Assembly: GCA_950022655.1 (NCBI GenBank)
Contig: OX465584.1
Coordinates: 8,089,124 to 8,153,123 of the forward strand
Direction: 5' to 3'
Length of the DNA: 64,000 nt
Source: Alentia gelatinosa
Taxonomy: Eukaryota > Annelida > Polychaeta > Phyllodocida > Polynoidae
In this document: piece after piece, positions 43,701-56,049 of the stretch
Layout of the letters: each line of letters opens with the position of its first letter
Position numbering within the stretch: position 1 is the first letter of the stretch
The notes under the pieces: model-generated
What the model was told of the DNA's origin: nothing
Seen by the model: only the letters and a program-made list of their open reading frames with translations
Database searches by the model: none
Made by a program: the position numbers and the translations under genes

Positions 43701-45249
43701 CACGTTTCAGAATTCACTAATGAAACCCCAGGAGGTATGATAATCACTGACGTCAGCTTTATTAAATCAAGAAGTATTGTATCATGACCAAAGAAGACTC
43801 CTGAAAAGGTCTTCCTATGCGCACGTTTTCCGCTTGTCCAACTCCTGAAGGGGCGCCGTGTCTCCAATGAATATTTGACGAACTCCCGGTGCTCCCTGTT
43901 AAAAGTTGATGGCAACTTTGGCCGTTAATTGGGGCAGCAAACCTCGAGTGACAAGCGCCGTTTTCTTCTCCACCCGCGAGACCTGCAGTTCCCAACAAGG
44001 TGGAAATCAACTGCCCTCAGTACATATTTAACGGAGATAAATGTTCTCTAGTTGTATTGCATCGTTAAATGTATTGCACGATACAAATGTGAAACAACTT
44101 TCAGATCGGTGAGTTCTAGAGAAGAAACCAACAAGTTTTGGTCAAAGTCGTCATTCTTCATGAGTTTGATTCATCTCCAAATGAATACATATTTACTTCT
44201 TTGTGTGTCACTATTTTCCATTATGTGTTCCTTAAAAGCATATCGAACAATTTACCTTAAAAAATCCATGTAATTTTCTTGAAAATTTGATATGTTGATC
44301 TCCAAGCGTTGTAGAATACATTGCTAATTGCATGTTGTGTTTCCAACAGGCAAGCCAGCCTGGCACGAAGTCACACCAACTGTTGATTCTTAAACACTTT
44401 TATGATCTCTTAAATAAACTGATAATATGGATTCATTGTAATTTGATAATCTAACATTGTGTCAAGTTAACTTCTAAGATTTCCTGTACACATCAATCTG
44501 CATGGCAGTGAAAATATAGGTTTTTATAGGTTATATAGGTTCCTTTAAAAAAAGATAAAGGCTCAAGAATCAAAATATAGGTTTTTATAGGTTTTGAGGG
44601 TATCACCCACTGACAGATCCTAGTACAGGTACTTATCTCACTCCTGGTATTTTTCCCAATAGACTTAACCTTGTGAACTAGTATCCAACACCCATTGAGT
44701 ATTTAGAAAAAATATTCAATGGGAGATAATGTCACAAATGTTAGCCAATTAGTCAATGTGAAAGGTGAAATTAATTGAGAAACACATTCAAGTTTAAGGC
44801 CAGAGCTTGATCCCATCTCGTTTGAATCGCTACGTAATTCATGCAGCTTTGCCTTTTGAATTACGAAATGATTTCAACTCGATGGGATACAAGCTCTGAC
44901 CGTAAACTTTCTTAAGTTTCCTTTATAAACTCTGTTGTCTTCTTGAAGAAGAAGACGAATAAAAAATCTCACATGATTTAGCTCCAATTTCAAATCTATA
45001 GAAAACTTTCCAATCTTTCAAGTTTTCCATTTGCATCAAGCGGCAGGATACGTTCTCCGTGTATCATAAAACAAACCAGATACGGACCATAAAGTCAGCC
45101 ATTGCATCCTCTGTGGATTCAGGAGAGAGATTCTTCTATAAATTCAGCGGGCGACAGACCCACAGACAGCCCGAGCGCCCTTCACAAACCTCCGAACCGT
45201 TTGAAACTCCTCGTCGGGGCCCAGAGAGACTTTGTCAATTAACGCCGGT

Positions 45250-45800
45250 AATTGGCACTCAATTAGGTCCTAAGCGCATGCGCGGGTGAGCGAAGACCAC
45301 CTGAGCCTCGCCGGAAGACACCTGCGCATGCGTTAACGTCACGAGCGGCTTTCCCGCGCTCCGCTAGGTGGCGTTATGGGTTTCTCTGAGCGGGTCATTT
45401 GTCGTCTGCTTTTGAAGAGATTCTCCCTCTTGTACGTCACCGGAATTACTCGCATTTCAGCCGCACGCATTTAAGGCGGGTAACGTTTTGGTGTCGGCCG
45501 CGAGCAAAACAAAACCCGCGAGCAAAACTGAAAATAGGATATTTTTATCCAAGTACATCCCTCCAGAATAATATAACTTCAACAACAAAAAATCGTCAAT
45601 GATACGCAACTCTAAACCGCGGTTGTTTCGACGAGCGGAGAAGGAGCGCCTACAGAAAACACTGCACCGCTCCGAGTGAGACGCTCTGGTTTCTTCACGA
45701 CGTGATGTCTGCGTCGCCCGGGTGGGGGCGCCACTCAAATCGCGATGAAAACAAAACGTAATTACGCCTCATTCTGATTGCACCAGGTCCGCCCGCCAAA
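45250..45800. promoter_or_regulatory. promoter-like island with NRF-1 and ETS sites
   Basis: Two NRF-1-type palindromes (GCGCATGCGC at 45274-45283, TGCGCATGCG at 45323-45332) flank GCCGGAAG, a typical ETS site, with high CpG. This trio is common at broad housekeeping promoters. A promoter for a gene with exons outside my recognition is possible; direction is unknown. Confidence 0.45.
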
Positions 45801-46096
45801 AGAAGGCTTTAACCGGGTTTGTGAAACAAACGGCCGATGATCCTAATTGGCGTGGCCTTGTGGTTCGGGCAGGGGACCAGGCAGACGCCGCCGCCAGGGG
45901 AACAAAGCGAGACGGGCGTCCCGGTGGGGGGCGCCACTGACAACCTGCGCGCGCAGTGAGCGGACGCAGGTCGGCCCGGTAATCGTGTTACCCGCAAAAC
46001 TTAACATCCAGACCCGAAAAAAAAAGATACCAATAAAGGGTTCACAATGTGAGAAAAAGGGACAGGAAATATGGAGTGGGAAATATAGGGGATTGA

Positions 46097-46166
<70 letters not shown>
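46097..46166. repeat. (GT)n microsatellite followed by a G-tract
   Basis: About 33 GT dinucleotides and then ten or more G residues. Confidence 0.97.
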
Positions 46167-46167
<1 letters not shown>

Positions 46168-46517
46168 GGGGGGGGGTATTAAGATGTAAGTTTCAGCATG
46201 TATACAGGTTTTGTTAAATACTGGTTGGGGTTTCATAGGTGGTTTCAAGTGTCATTAGATAAAACATAATCACTGATTCTGTTTGTCATTTCCGAGAGGC
46301 AATGTAAAGTCATAGTAAAATAACATTATTAATCACAAATGAATCATGCAACTTTTACGCGGCATGTGTCTACCCTAGCCGACATTGTTGGGTTCAGTAA
46401 TCGTTTACTATTCTGAAATATTTCAAGATAGATATATTCCTCCTTCACCCCGAACAGTGGAAGACGTATTTTACTGGTCTTATCTGAGATACATCATATG
46501 GTAACGTGTTCACAGGG

Positions 46518-46800
46518 CATGGGGGTGGGCCATGGTTACGACACTAGACCCAAGGTTGTCTGACGTTGTGGGTTCGAGTCCAACTGAAGCCATTCTTTTC
46601 CTTCTCCCCCAGCAGTGGTAGATTTACTGCTATATCAAAGGCTAATCCTTCTCATATCATGTCTATTTGATGTGGAAACTAAAAGAACCCTCACCTCGGG
46701 GTGAGATTTCTACCTAAATTCATCATAGTTTCGGTCACCTTCAAACCCAAATGAAGTTTAATAGAACTTGTTGGACGTTAAACTACCCAAACAAGCCAAA
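46518..46800 (+). mobile_element. tRNA-derived SINE, single central segment
   Basis: The most complete simple copy: a head with GGGCCATGGTTACGACACTA (A-box region) and GGGTTCGAGTCC (B-box), body CCCCAGCAGTGGTAGATTTA, CACCTCGGGGTGAGATTTCT, and tail TTGGACGTTAAACTACCCAA then ACAAGCC. Confidence 0.85.
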
Positions 46801-48635
46801 CCTAAGCTAGCGTTATAGGGCACATACCTATTGTGCTATGGAAGCCGCCATCCTGACCCCCCCCCCCCCCCCCGACACTAAACAAAACAACTGGTGGAAG
46901 GTCCAGTTATCAATGGACTTTATTAAGTATATCTTTTTTGGTTTCCCAGAGAAGGATTTTAGCCTGGTCTCACGATTATCTTTAGATCATTACAGCAGAC
47001 AATAGTGGTTGTCCCCCGACTAAAGTGGCACTATTTTACAATCTCCTAGTGGATGATGATGGAACTAGCAATCACCCTTGTGTCATAATATTGTACGGAA
47101 GATTGACATTAGGAACTCGTTCTCAACAGGCTTGCAAGTACAGTAAGTTATTCTCAACGGGTGATAAACAGATAGATATTTCCAGGCTAAGATAAATCAG
47201 AAACATTTTCGTGTTTGGGCTGAGTCCCCATTCGCCACCTCGTTTGGAGTGCTTCAGAATATTCACTCGGCTTTCGCCTCGTTCATATTATTATATACCT
47301 GTGTGCGAATGTCTATGAAATACTGCTGGCTGCTAGGGGTGCAGTAATAATAATGTCCGTGCCCGCTGTGAGTGTGACTTAATAAGACATCAAAATAACG
47401 TTTTTTCATCGATTTAAGGTATATAATGATAAGCAAACGTCCTCACTGTGGGCGAAACGTTTCTCGTTCTCAGTCAGTCTTTGATTTCATACTGCCTCCC
47501 GCCTATGGCGTCAGGCAGTATGAAATCAAAGACTGACCTCGAACAGGAAACGTTTCGTCCACAGTAAGGACGTTTCCTAATATTACTGCGCACTCCTAAC
47601 TCGATGGCGAACGTAGACACAGACCAAACACTCATCAGTTTCATTCTTAGTACCTAATATGGAGTCAACAGAGTGGTGAATCTGGCTCTGTGAAACAGGC
47701 CACAATGCCTCATCTCCAGTGGATCTCTGTGTTCTATACACTGGCGGAGAAACCTGTACACCGGAAGTGGGGGGCAGCCACCATGGGTCGCCACCAGGCG
47801 GCGCGGGAGGCGGGAGGCGGTGGGCGGGAGGAGGGGGGGGGGGCGGGGTGGGTGTTGGGGTGAGGAGGGTCGTGGGAATCACAGCGTGTGGTACGAGGGT
47901 CGGCGGTAGACCCGTGCGTATCGATAGTCAAGCCGTGTAGGTGAGAGAGGAGTGCGATAATCACCGTTATGTGAGGGTCTCATTGACGCGTTACGCTACA
48001 CAGCACAGGCTACGCCTCACTCACCACGTTTACTGGTACTACACTGCGTGTCTCGGTTTACCACAAACTTTATTTTTCTGTTTGCTTTGTAAAATACTCA
48101 ACACGGTCTCTAATACGTTTGCCATATTCCTCATTATTGGTATTCATTGCTGATACCACACTTCATTTTTCTGTTTGCCTTGTAACATTTCTCTGTGTAT
48201 TCACTGCCATTCTGGAAGTTATGACCGGAGAGCTGGAGAGAACATCTTTCTAATGATTACACGACTACAAGGCTAGTTCACGGGAAACACATCGCAATGT
48301 TCTTCCAGCTAGCAGCTATCGAGACGTAGCAGTCATGTCATGTCTGCACAATATCTAAGATTGTGGCATGACTGCAACACCAGCCCATCCGACATCCGAC
48401 TCCCTGACTGGTGTTTAGCAGTCCGTATATTTAACACCCAAATACGCCCAGCGTAGGAAGCCTCAGATACCGCCATGCCAAGAACAGTATTCAACTTCGT
48501 GGCCATATTTTTTTATGAGATTATTTCTGGCTTTGTGGCAATATACATTTAATGCTAACATGCCACAAGGATGTGTGGATGTGACCTGACTACATGTCCA
48601 TATTCCTATACTATCAATAATCATGTTTGTTTGGG
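46800..48635. other. mixed repeats, no gene recognised
   Basis: Includes a C-tract (46857), the reversed CACTCCAAACGAG dispersed element (47090-47290), the foldback at 47434-47577 and a GC-rich stretch (47750-47880) with GGCGGG motifs. Confidence 0.4.
47434..47577. mobile_element. foldback element, sister of 829-973
   Basis: Inverted repeat with arms around AAACGTCCTCACTGTGGGCG and GATTTCATACTGCC; the centre CGCCTATGGCG is shared with the copy at 829-973. It would form a long hairpin if transcribed. Confidence 0.8.
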
Positions 48636-48639
48636 CAGT

Positions 48640-48880
48640 TTAAAGTCCAATTTGTTCAGTTAGAAGGGACATTTTCAGATCATATAACAGTACCTGACTA
48701 AATATCCATATTTCTATACTACTATCATCATAAAATAGTACCTGACTTAATGTCCATATTTCTATACTACTTTCATCATATGATAGTACCTGACTACATG
48801 TCCATATTTCTATATTACTTTCATCATATAATAGTACCTGACTACATGTCCATATTTCTATACTACTATCATCACTTTTG
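48640..48880. repeat. minisatellite, 48-bp unit
   Basis: Five imperfect copies of AGTACCTGACTACATGTCCA followed by TATTTCTATACTACTTTCAT. The unit length is a multiple of three, which explains the open minus-strand frame with repeating SSIEIWTCSQVL. Confidence 0.88.
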
Positions 48881-49089
48881 ATCTTTACCAATATGATCAC
48901 CAAACTGGAGATCAAAAGCTCACTGATTGGCCATTGTTTTGACGCCATGTTTGTTTTGCGTGCATCGAGTCACGTGACCATGAATCCACCATGGCGGAAA
49001 CACCTTTGATGTTTATAATTTTTAAGTTTTTGACATTAAGACAACAACCAGGGGATCGAACTTCACATGAATGTGTACCAGCAATGTAC

Positions 49090-50060
49090 AGAAGAATGTG
49101 GACCAATTTACGAGCAGGCATTTCAAAGTGAGCGCGGTACACCAGTTTACGAGCAGGCATTTCACAGTCAGCGTGATACACCGATTTACAAGCAGGCATT
49201 TCACAGTCAGCGCGATACACCGATTTACGAGCGGGTATTTCACAGCCAGCATAACAAAATGATTTACGAGGAGGCATTTCACAGTCAGCGATTTACGAGC
49301 AGGCATTTCAAAGTCAGCACAGTCAGTGCAATACACTTATTTACGAGCAGGCATTTCACAGTCAGCATGATACACCGATTTACGAGCAGGTATTTCAGAG
49401 TCGGTGCGATACACCAATTTACGAGCAGGCATTTCACAGTCAGCGCGATACACCGATTTACGAACAGGCATTTCACAGTCAGCGCAATACACCGATTTAT
49501 GAGCAGGCATTTCACAGTCAACGCGATACACCACTTTACAAGCAGGTATTTTACAGTCAGTGTGATACACTGATTTACGAGCAGGCATTTCACAGTCAGC
49601 ATGATTTACGAGCAGGCATTTCACAGTCAGCATGATGCACCGATTTACGAGCAGGCATTTCACAGCGCGATACATCAATTTACGAGCGGGCATTTCACAG
49701 TCAGCATGATGCACGGATTTACGAGCAGGCATTTCACAGCTAGCGCAATACACCGATTTACGAGCGGGCATTTCACAATCAGCATGATGCACGGATTTAC
49801 GAGCAGGTTTTTCACAGTCAGCGCGATACACCGATTTACGAGCAGGCATTTCACAGTCAACGCGATACACCGATTTATGAGCAGGCATTTCACAGTCAAC
49901 GCGATACACTGATTTACGAGCAGGCATTTAACAGTCAACGCGATACACCGATTTACGACCAGGCATTTCACAGTCACCGCGATACACCGATTTACGAGCA
50001 GGCATTTCACAGTCAGCGCATCACACTGATTAACGAGCAGGCATTTCACAGTCAGCATGA
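49090..50060. repeat. minisatellite, 39-bp unit, about 25 copies
   Basis: The unit is CAGTCAGCGCGATACACCGA followed by TTTACGAGCAGGCATTTCA. Because 39 is a multiple of three, several frames stay open on both strands; a plus-strand ATG frame (49067-49573) would give 13-residue repeats DTPIYEQAFHSQR. Without splice sites, a promoter or a recognisable family I annotate it as repeat only. Confidence 0.92.
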
Positions 50061-50429
50061 CAACACAAGTGACCACTTCCCCATGGAATCCCTCTTGACG
50101 AGATTTTAAAAGAAATCAACCTTAAAAAAACCTGTATACATGACTTACATTCCCCTTGTAAACTCATACAGAGATATCAGAAAAGTTATAATTCAATGTA
50201 CCTCAATTGCTATATACGTGTAGCAGAAACGGATCAAAGGAATGCCTATTTGTTCAGCCGATACAATTGTGTCAAAGGCTTAGCTACAAGAATCGATTTC
50301 GTATGGAAGCAGAACACTCATTCAGACGTTCACAATTGGTGCCCTGTCAAGACACTTAAACCCTCTAATTTCCTCTGTTTTATTCATTGCCACTCCATTG
50401 TAATACCGTTGACCCATGCTTTACAGAAA

Positions 50430-50760
50430 TCCCCGCTACCAGCCAGCCAAAGAACCAAAGTCTTCACACGAACTCGAGGGGTGGGAGGGGGAGGAACAAA
50501 GAGCAGGGGGATTCCCTCGTGACCCAGATACGTCTGAGCACGATTGGGGGAATCCCTGCTGACTTATAATCTGGCTGATGTGGGGCCTGAGCGGCGTGCC
50601 GATCAACGATGACTGTGAGCAGCTCGGCGCTACCACAGGAGCTGCTCGCAGTAAAGCCACAAGGAGAAGATAATGAAGGCGGCTTCACAAAGCGCTCCCA
50701 GAGTCTCATTTACCCCCAACAACAATGCCTTGTTACCAAAACCCACGACTAATCGCCGCC
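50430..50760. other. unique GC-richer segment, possibly regulatory
   Basis: Non-repetitive between the 39-bp array and the MITE at 50823. It contains TAATC motifs and GCTGCTCGCAG-like E-box palindromes. No splice-flanked frame is convincing. Confidence 0.3.
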
Positions 50761-50822
50761 ATCAGTGTTCCTAATCACCAATTACACACACGTCAAATGA
50801 GGCAAAAGGAACAAGGAATTAA

Positions 50823-51391
50823 AGGCATATCCGACAATTTGGCTTGGAAATTAAAACCCATGTCGTTTTTCCTGAGAATTTAATATGTTGATCTCTAAGT
50901 GTTGTAGAATACATATCTAACATACTAGTTTTTGATTTAGAGATCAATAATAGGGTAATATTATAATAGAATATAAAGAAATTCTTATAGATAAGTTCTT
51001 TTCACATAGTAAAACCCATGTCATTTTCCTCAAACTTTCAAGTCCAATTGAACAGATTGGACGTTAAACTACCCAAAGAAACAAACAAACAAATTCTCAA
51101 ACTTTCACAGAATATAGTCTATATGTAATACTACAGATTTAAGTTTAAAAGCCATAGTTGACCTTCCTCGTTTTTGAAAGAATTGAAGAAAACTATTTTT
51201 TTTAGTATACATTTCTTGTGTGAATCAAGCAAATGTGAATTGGTCTATTTTACCTATCAAGACTGGATGAACCGGACAAAACAATAAATATACTCAGAAT
51301 AAGAATAATTCCCAAGGAATCAGTTCTGACTGATAATTGGAAAAATCTAAAAATCATCAGGTGGCGCCACCGTAAATTGCAGGATATGCCT
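50823..51391. mobile_element. 569-bp MITE, TTAA class, with SINE fragment inside
   Basis: The terminal repeats are AGGCATATCCGACAATTT and AAATTGCAGGATATGCCT, with TTAA on each side (50819-50822, 51392-51395); a TA duplication is an alternative reading. The body has internal duplication: AAAACCCATGTCATTTTCCT-like segments twice. A 60-bp SINE 3' end (GATTGGACGTTAAACTACCC, near 51055) is inserted with a short duplication of CTCAAACTTTCA. Confidence 0.85.
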
Positions 51392-51419
51392 TTAATACTA
51401 AAGAAGAAACCAACGAGTT

Positions 51420-51770
51420 TTGGTCTAAGTCATTTGGTCATTTCACGAGGTGGGTTGTTTCCATTGACCGATTTTGGGTCAGTAGTGCCAAAAGCCCGTC
51501 GGTGGTTCCTGACTGTAGATCTGTGACGGGAGATCGGTCAATGGAAACGGGCCTTATACGCAAGCCCAGACAGTGGCCACGCATGGCTGAACACGATAAT
51601 GAGACACTACGTCGGGTTGTTGATTTTAAACGGACACACAGGCGCCTGTCAGAGGCGTCACACCGTCTCACGTGACTGTGAGAGTTTTACGATGTGTGTC
51701 ATTGGTCGCCGGGTACAGTGCACCGCCCCCACGCCGTAACGTGCTTGCTGATTGGTCCATTTTGTCGGTG
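51420..51770. other. unique CpG-rich segment
   Basis: Contains TCACGTGACTGTGAGAG and several ACGTC motifs. The frames across it show no family resemblance. A possible regulatory island. Confidence 0.3.
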
Positions 51771-52312
51771 TCTCACAGCCGATGTATGATCATTTATGAT
51801 TGGTTCCCAAAGATAGAACTTGCTTCGATTATGGTCATCTGGTAAAGCCCATCCTCTGCTTAGAGATTGAAATACGACATTTGTTTTGTTTCGCATAACT
51901 TAACGACTAAATATTCATAGAGATCGTCGATTTTCGATGAAGAGTCCGAAAAAATACATTCATATTCATATAGCAGGATATATAAACATGTATATATAAA
52001 TCTCAGTTGTGATTTATCTCACTCGTGAGAGTAGTCATATACACCTTAAATTTATATTTGAAAAGATTGCTTTTTCTTTAGAGTTTGAATTTCCTTTGGG
52101 ATTTTATCCAATACCTAAAAAGCCTGGAAAGTGCCCTTTTCTATATTTTTTCCAGTTTTAGGTGGCTTCAGTGACATTTTTAGTTTGTCTCTGGCCCTAG
52201 TGTTAGCGAGGTTAAGAATCGTGCACACCTACTGGAGAGGTGTACCAGTTTACCTCGTCTCTTAGTTTGACGCTGTAGATTAAATACATAGATGGAATCC
52301 GTAGTTATACAT

Positions 52313-52500
52313 TAAGAGAAAACATGGTCACTGAGACCATAAGGATGGTCGTTCAAGGTCTCTTGTCCCATAAAATATGACCTGACGCCACAGATGGAGG
52401 GACACATACTGCCTTTGGCGTCAAGCAGTATGAAATCAACGCCTGACTTCGAACAGGAACCGTTTCGTCCACGGTAAAAACGTTGCTTATTATTACCGTG
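52313..52500. mobile_element. dispersed repeat with foldback-related right half
   Basis: Runs from TAAGAGAAAACATGGTCACT through GACCTGACGCCACAGATGGA to CAGGAACCGTTTCGTCCACG. The same element at 52940-53400 is split by the 6-bp-class MITE. The right half is related to one arm of the foldbacks at 829 and 47434. Confidence 0.7.
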
Positions 52501-52971
52501 TAGTAAAGGCCACCTAACAGTTAACATAACATTGTGTGCTCGTTTTGGGAAACTGAACGCATTGATTTAAACATACCAGAGACACCAATAGATAAGCACT
52601 TACCTTCTTCAGATGGCCTTCCCATAGAAATTAGCATGGTGACATAGCAATTTTTTAGCATTTCTCATTTGTTCATGTTCCCAACTATCATAATCCAGAA
52701 TTATTCGAAGATAGCAATAGAACATCAGTGTCATTTAGCAACAAGGTCAGAATATTGCAGTTTCCCATAGACACCAATAGTTAAGCACTTATCTTTTCAG
52801 ATGGCTTTCCCATAGAAGTTGGCATGGTGACATGCCCTTTTTATTGCATTTTTTATTTGCTAATATATGAAACTTATATTATCAAGAGTTATTTGCAAAA
52901 ATTAATAGAATCTAGGAATCACTCAACTACCAGCATTTGTCTTTAAGAGAAATCGTGGCTACTGAGCCCAT

Positions 52972-53238
52972 CAGGGATGTCAGTTGGTGTCAGGGGAAAA
53001 AGTGGAAATATTTTTCATGTGGATTTTTCTACCACAGAGAGACTAGGGAAACATGGATAAAATGTCCCTGTCTGTCATGGCATGGGGCTGAGGGTCTGTT
53101 GGGTGTTTCATACCACTGTTTTATTGGTGTTACTGAGGCTAAATCCATATCCTATTTGTTTGACGTAAGGAAAGAAATTACATATACTGAATATGGAAAA
53201 GTGGATTTCCACGGAAAAGTGGAAAACTGACATCTCTG
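52972..53238. mobile_element. MITE, same 6-bp class, nested in another repeat
   Basis: The termini are CAGGGATGTCAGTT and AACTGACATCTCTG, flanked by GCCCAT (52966-52971, 53239-53244). The interrupted host sequence matches the uninterrupted copy at about 52313-52400 (ACTGAGACCATAAGGATGG), which acts as an empty site. Confidence 0.87.
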
Positions 53239-54029
53239 GCCCATAATGATGGTCGTTCGAGATCTTTTGGCCCATAAAATGTGACCTGACGCCATGATGG
53301 AGGGACACATACTGCCTATGGCCTCAGGCAGTATGAAATCAACGCCTGACCTCGAACAGGAACCGTTTCGTCTACGGTAAAAACGTTTCCTATATTATTA
53401 GCGTGTAGCAAAGGCCACCTATTATTAACCTCTATTAAACATAACATTTTAGGCCACCTAACATTTGACATAACTTTGTGTGCTAGTTCTGGGAAAGTGA
53501 ACACATTTAAACACGCGAGTCCTGGCGACTTAAAGATGGAGTAAACACACGCCTCCACGTGTAAATGTTAAACTGGTCTCTGAGTGCGTCCTACGGTTAC
53601 TGCATTCCCCAGAAACGGAGATATTTAAAGAAGAAGGGGAGTTGTGACAAAGGCGGGGTGAGAGTTGGAACTCCATCAATCAGCCTGGTGTGTTGTTCTC
53701 ACGGAGCCCGCACGACAGTCTCACATCAGTCCTCCACACATCCCCTCACAACTAACCCCGGAAAACCTTCATTTTACACGCAGAATCTACCGTGTTTTCA
53801 GAACATTAAGGTCATAAGGCAGTGTTAGGATTCAGCATGGACCTCCAAGGTCAGATCCTGTCATGTTGTGAAGTGACATGCCAGTTGTATTTAGGTAAGG
53901 TTAGGATGTGAGTAGCAGTTGGTTTTCTGCGTGTCTCTTTCGTGTGTATCTTGTCTTTAGTATGAGTGTATTCTGCTAGACATGCTGAGAATTGCTGAGA
54001 GATTTTACGATTCGAGTGCGGTTCTGGAT

Positions 54030-54247
54030 TTATCTTTCCCCTTTCAAGGTTAGGGGAGTTGAAATTTCTTGTCTTGTCTTGTCATCTCTCTGAAATCCTG
54101 GCCGCTGATTGGTCAATGGCCTATGACGTCATCTCGTATTCACTACGCCACGACCATAGCATAGTATTGTCACTTTACCGGGGTGATCGTTGAGTATTTT
54201 TTCTAATGTTATTCCTATGGCTACACTTGTACCAGGGGTGAGATAAA
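54030..54247. mobile_element. MITE, TTTATCT..C / GGGGTGAGATAAA class
   Basis: Matches 110-375 along its length (CTGATTGGTCAATGGCCTAT, GCATAGTATTGTCACTTTAC) and ends ACCAGGGGTGAGATAAA. TGACGTCA in its body (54125 region) comes with the repeat and should not be read as a host promoter site. Confidence 0.7.
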
Positions 54248-54479
54248 GACTGTTCTCATGTCTTTTGCGTTACCAATACTGCTTAAAGCCTAGATGGCCC
54301 TATAGATCAACCACACGATTAGATATTAGCCTCCTATAAATGCCTCAATGAGAATAATTAGTTTCATCCGAGGACCTTGTTTGGTTATTGTACATGTACC
54401 CACAGAAGTATAACATTCCCGAGCCATTCACAGCCAACGGTAAACGGGTAGTGGCGATACTTTTGGTGGTGTGTGTAAT

Positions 54480-54860
54480 GAGGCCGGGCGGTGTTTGATT
54501 AGGATTCCACCGTCGTTGTTGGTGTCGTTGGTGCGCCTCTTTTAAGCCAGATGGCGCTTCGGCATGATTATTATTAGCATTAAATAAAAACAAACAAACA
54601 CAGGGAATCCAATACAGATTGAAACTCAGGGCCCGACTTCTGCCCGGGCGGCCATGTTGTCTGTCTGTCATTGTCGCGAACAGTGAATCAATCAAATGTT
54701 TCCATAGATACAAACAACTTCCGCCTCCAATTGTCGTCTGCTCGCCTCGGATTGGTTCCCGCCTCCCGCGAGCCTCGTTTCCGAGTCTGAAGGCGACGCC
54801 GCTGAGCACTGCAGCGCCCCCTATGCCCCTGGTGGCGTCCCCTGGCGGCTAGGGGCTTAA
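54480..54860. promoter_or_regulatory. GC-rich island with clustered CTCF-like cores
   Basis: GCGGCCATGTTGTC (YY1-like), GGATTGGTTCCCGCCT (inverted CCAAT) and, at about 54805-54848, AGCGCCCCCTATGCCCCTGG followed by TGGCGTCCCCTGGCGG, which on the minus strand gives three overlapping CTCF-like cores. It looks like a promoter or insulator; no exon was identified. Confidence 0.4.
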
Positions 54861-55745
54861 TAACCCTGATATAAAGTCTACAAACCATTCCTAATGCTGG
54901 GCTACGCCCCCGGGGAGGAGCCGGGAAATGGATTCGACAAGAACTGCGATAAGATATATCCTAAAAGACATAGGTCTCCCAGACCATGTTTGTGTTTAAA
55001 AACATACATGGCGGCCAGAAAATGGATGGCAACCGATGATGTATTGTTTAGAGTCTTTGAGGTGGGATTGTAGCCTTTAGGAATATATTTGTCTGCTATG
55101 TATGTATGTACATACCAGGGTTAGTCTGTGAGTGTAAACTGTGATCAGTACCATTATCTAAGCCATGGTGAGATAATATTTAATCATAGGAATAGCAATG
55201 AAAAAGATCAGCTCAATTATCACCCTGGTAAAGTGCCAATACAACACCATGGCCGTGGCAGGTTGATGCAAGATGGCGTCATATGCGATTGACCAATCAG
55301 CAGCGAGGATTTCAGAGATCAAACAAGACATCGATATGGAGATTAAAACATTTTTAACTGGATTTGTAAAGTAATTTGAATTATTCTGATTCTATTCTAA
55401 TGTCTGGGAAAGGGGTGAGATAAATCCACAACCACATTTGAATTGTAAAATAAACAATACTCCACTTGTTTGGATGTGCTGAAATTGCCACTAGGCTTCG
55501 TCTTAATAACGATTGCAGCGAATCCAAACTCGTGGAGCATTGTCTATTTATACGGTTCTAAATCAAGTTCTATATAATATTTATGCGTTCATTGATAGAA
55601 ATATATATATCTGTTGATTGATAATTTTCTCAACAAAATTACAAACCAGACTTTTTACACCCCCACCTCATTTTAATGTCTGCCTATAAGCTTTTGAGCA
55701 TAATTGGGACTCATCACAAGACTATAATAATGATGTATGATTGCG

Positions 55746-56040
55746 TCTTTTTTTGTTTGTTTGGATAGTTGAACTTCAAATGTTCTACTTACTTACTTTG
55801 GTTTAGTGGTGATCAAATCTATAAGATGAATTTAGGTAGAAATCTCACCCCTACACATTTACCAGGTATGAGTTTTTTACTTCTCACACTACATAGACAT
55901 GCTATGAGAAGGACTGGCTTTTGATACAGCAGTAAATCTACCACTGCTGGGGGTGAAGGAGAAGAGTGGCTGCAGTGGGACTCGAACCACAAAGTCAGAC
56001 AACCTTGTGCTTACAAGTCCAGTGTCGTAACCATGCCCCC
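55746..56040 (-). mobile_element. tRNA-derived SINE
   Basis: The minus-strand head is near 55970-56035 (GGTTCGAGTCCCACTGCAGC), the body has AGTCCTTCTCATAGCATGTC, and the tail GAACATTTGAAGTTCAACTA plus CCAAACAAACAAA. It is followed by a C-tract at 56036-56053. Confidence 0.8.
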
Positions 56041-56049
56041 CCCCCCCCC

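Noticed and set aside
43349..43915. 188-aa minus-strand frame
   Set aside because: Covers the body and head of a tRNA-derived SINE with duplicated central segments.
49337..50076. Minus-strand repeat proteins (MPARKSVYRVDCE units)
   Set aside because: The 39-bp unit is open in several frames on both strands, which is the signature of a repeat whose length is a multiple of three rather than of coding.
52937..53230. 97-aa plus-strand ORF as a gene
   Set aside because: It is entirely inside the 6-bp-class MITE and its host repeat.
54125..54132. TGACGTCA as a host promoter site
   Set aside because: It lies within a dispersed MITE (54030-54247), whose relative at 110-375 has a mutated version, so it belongs to the repeat.
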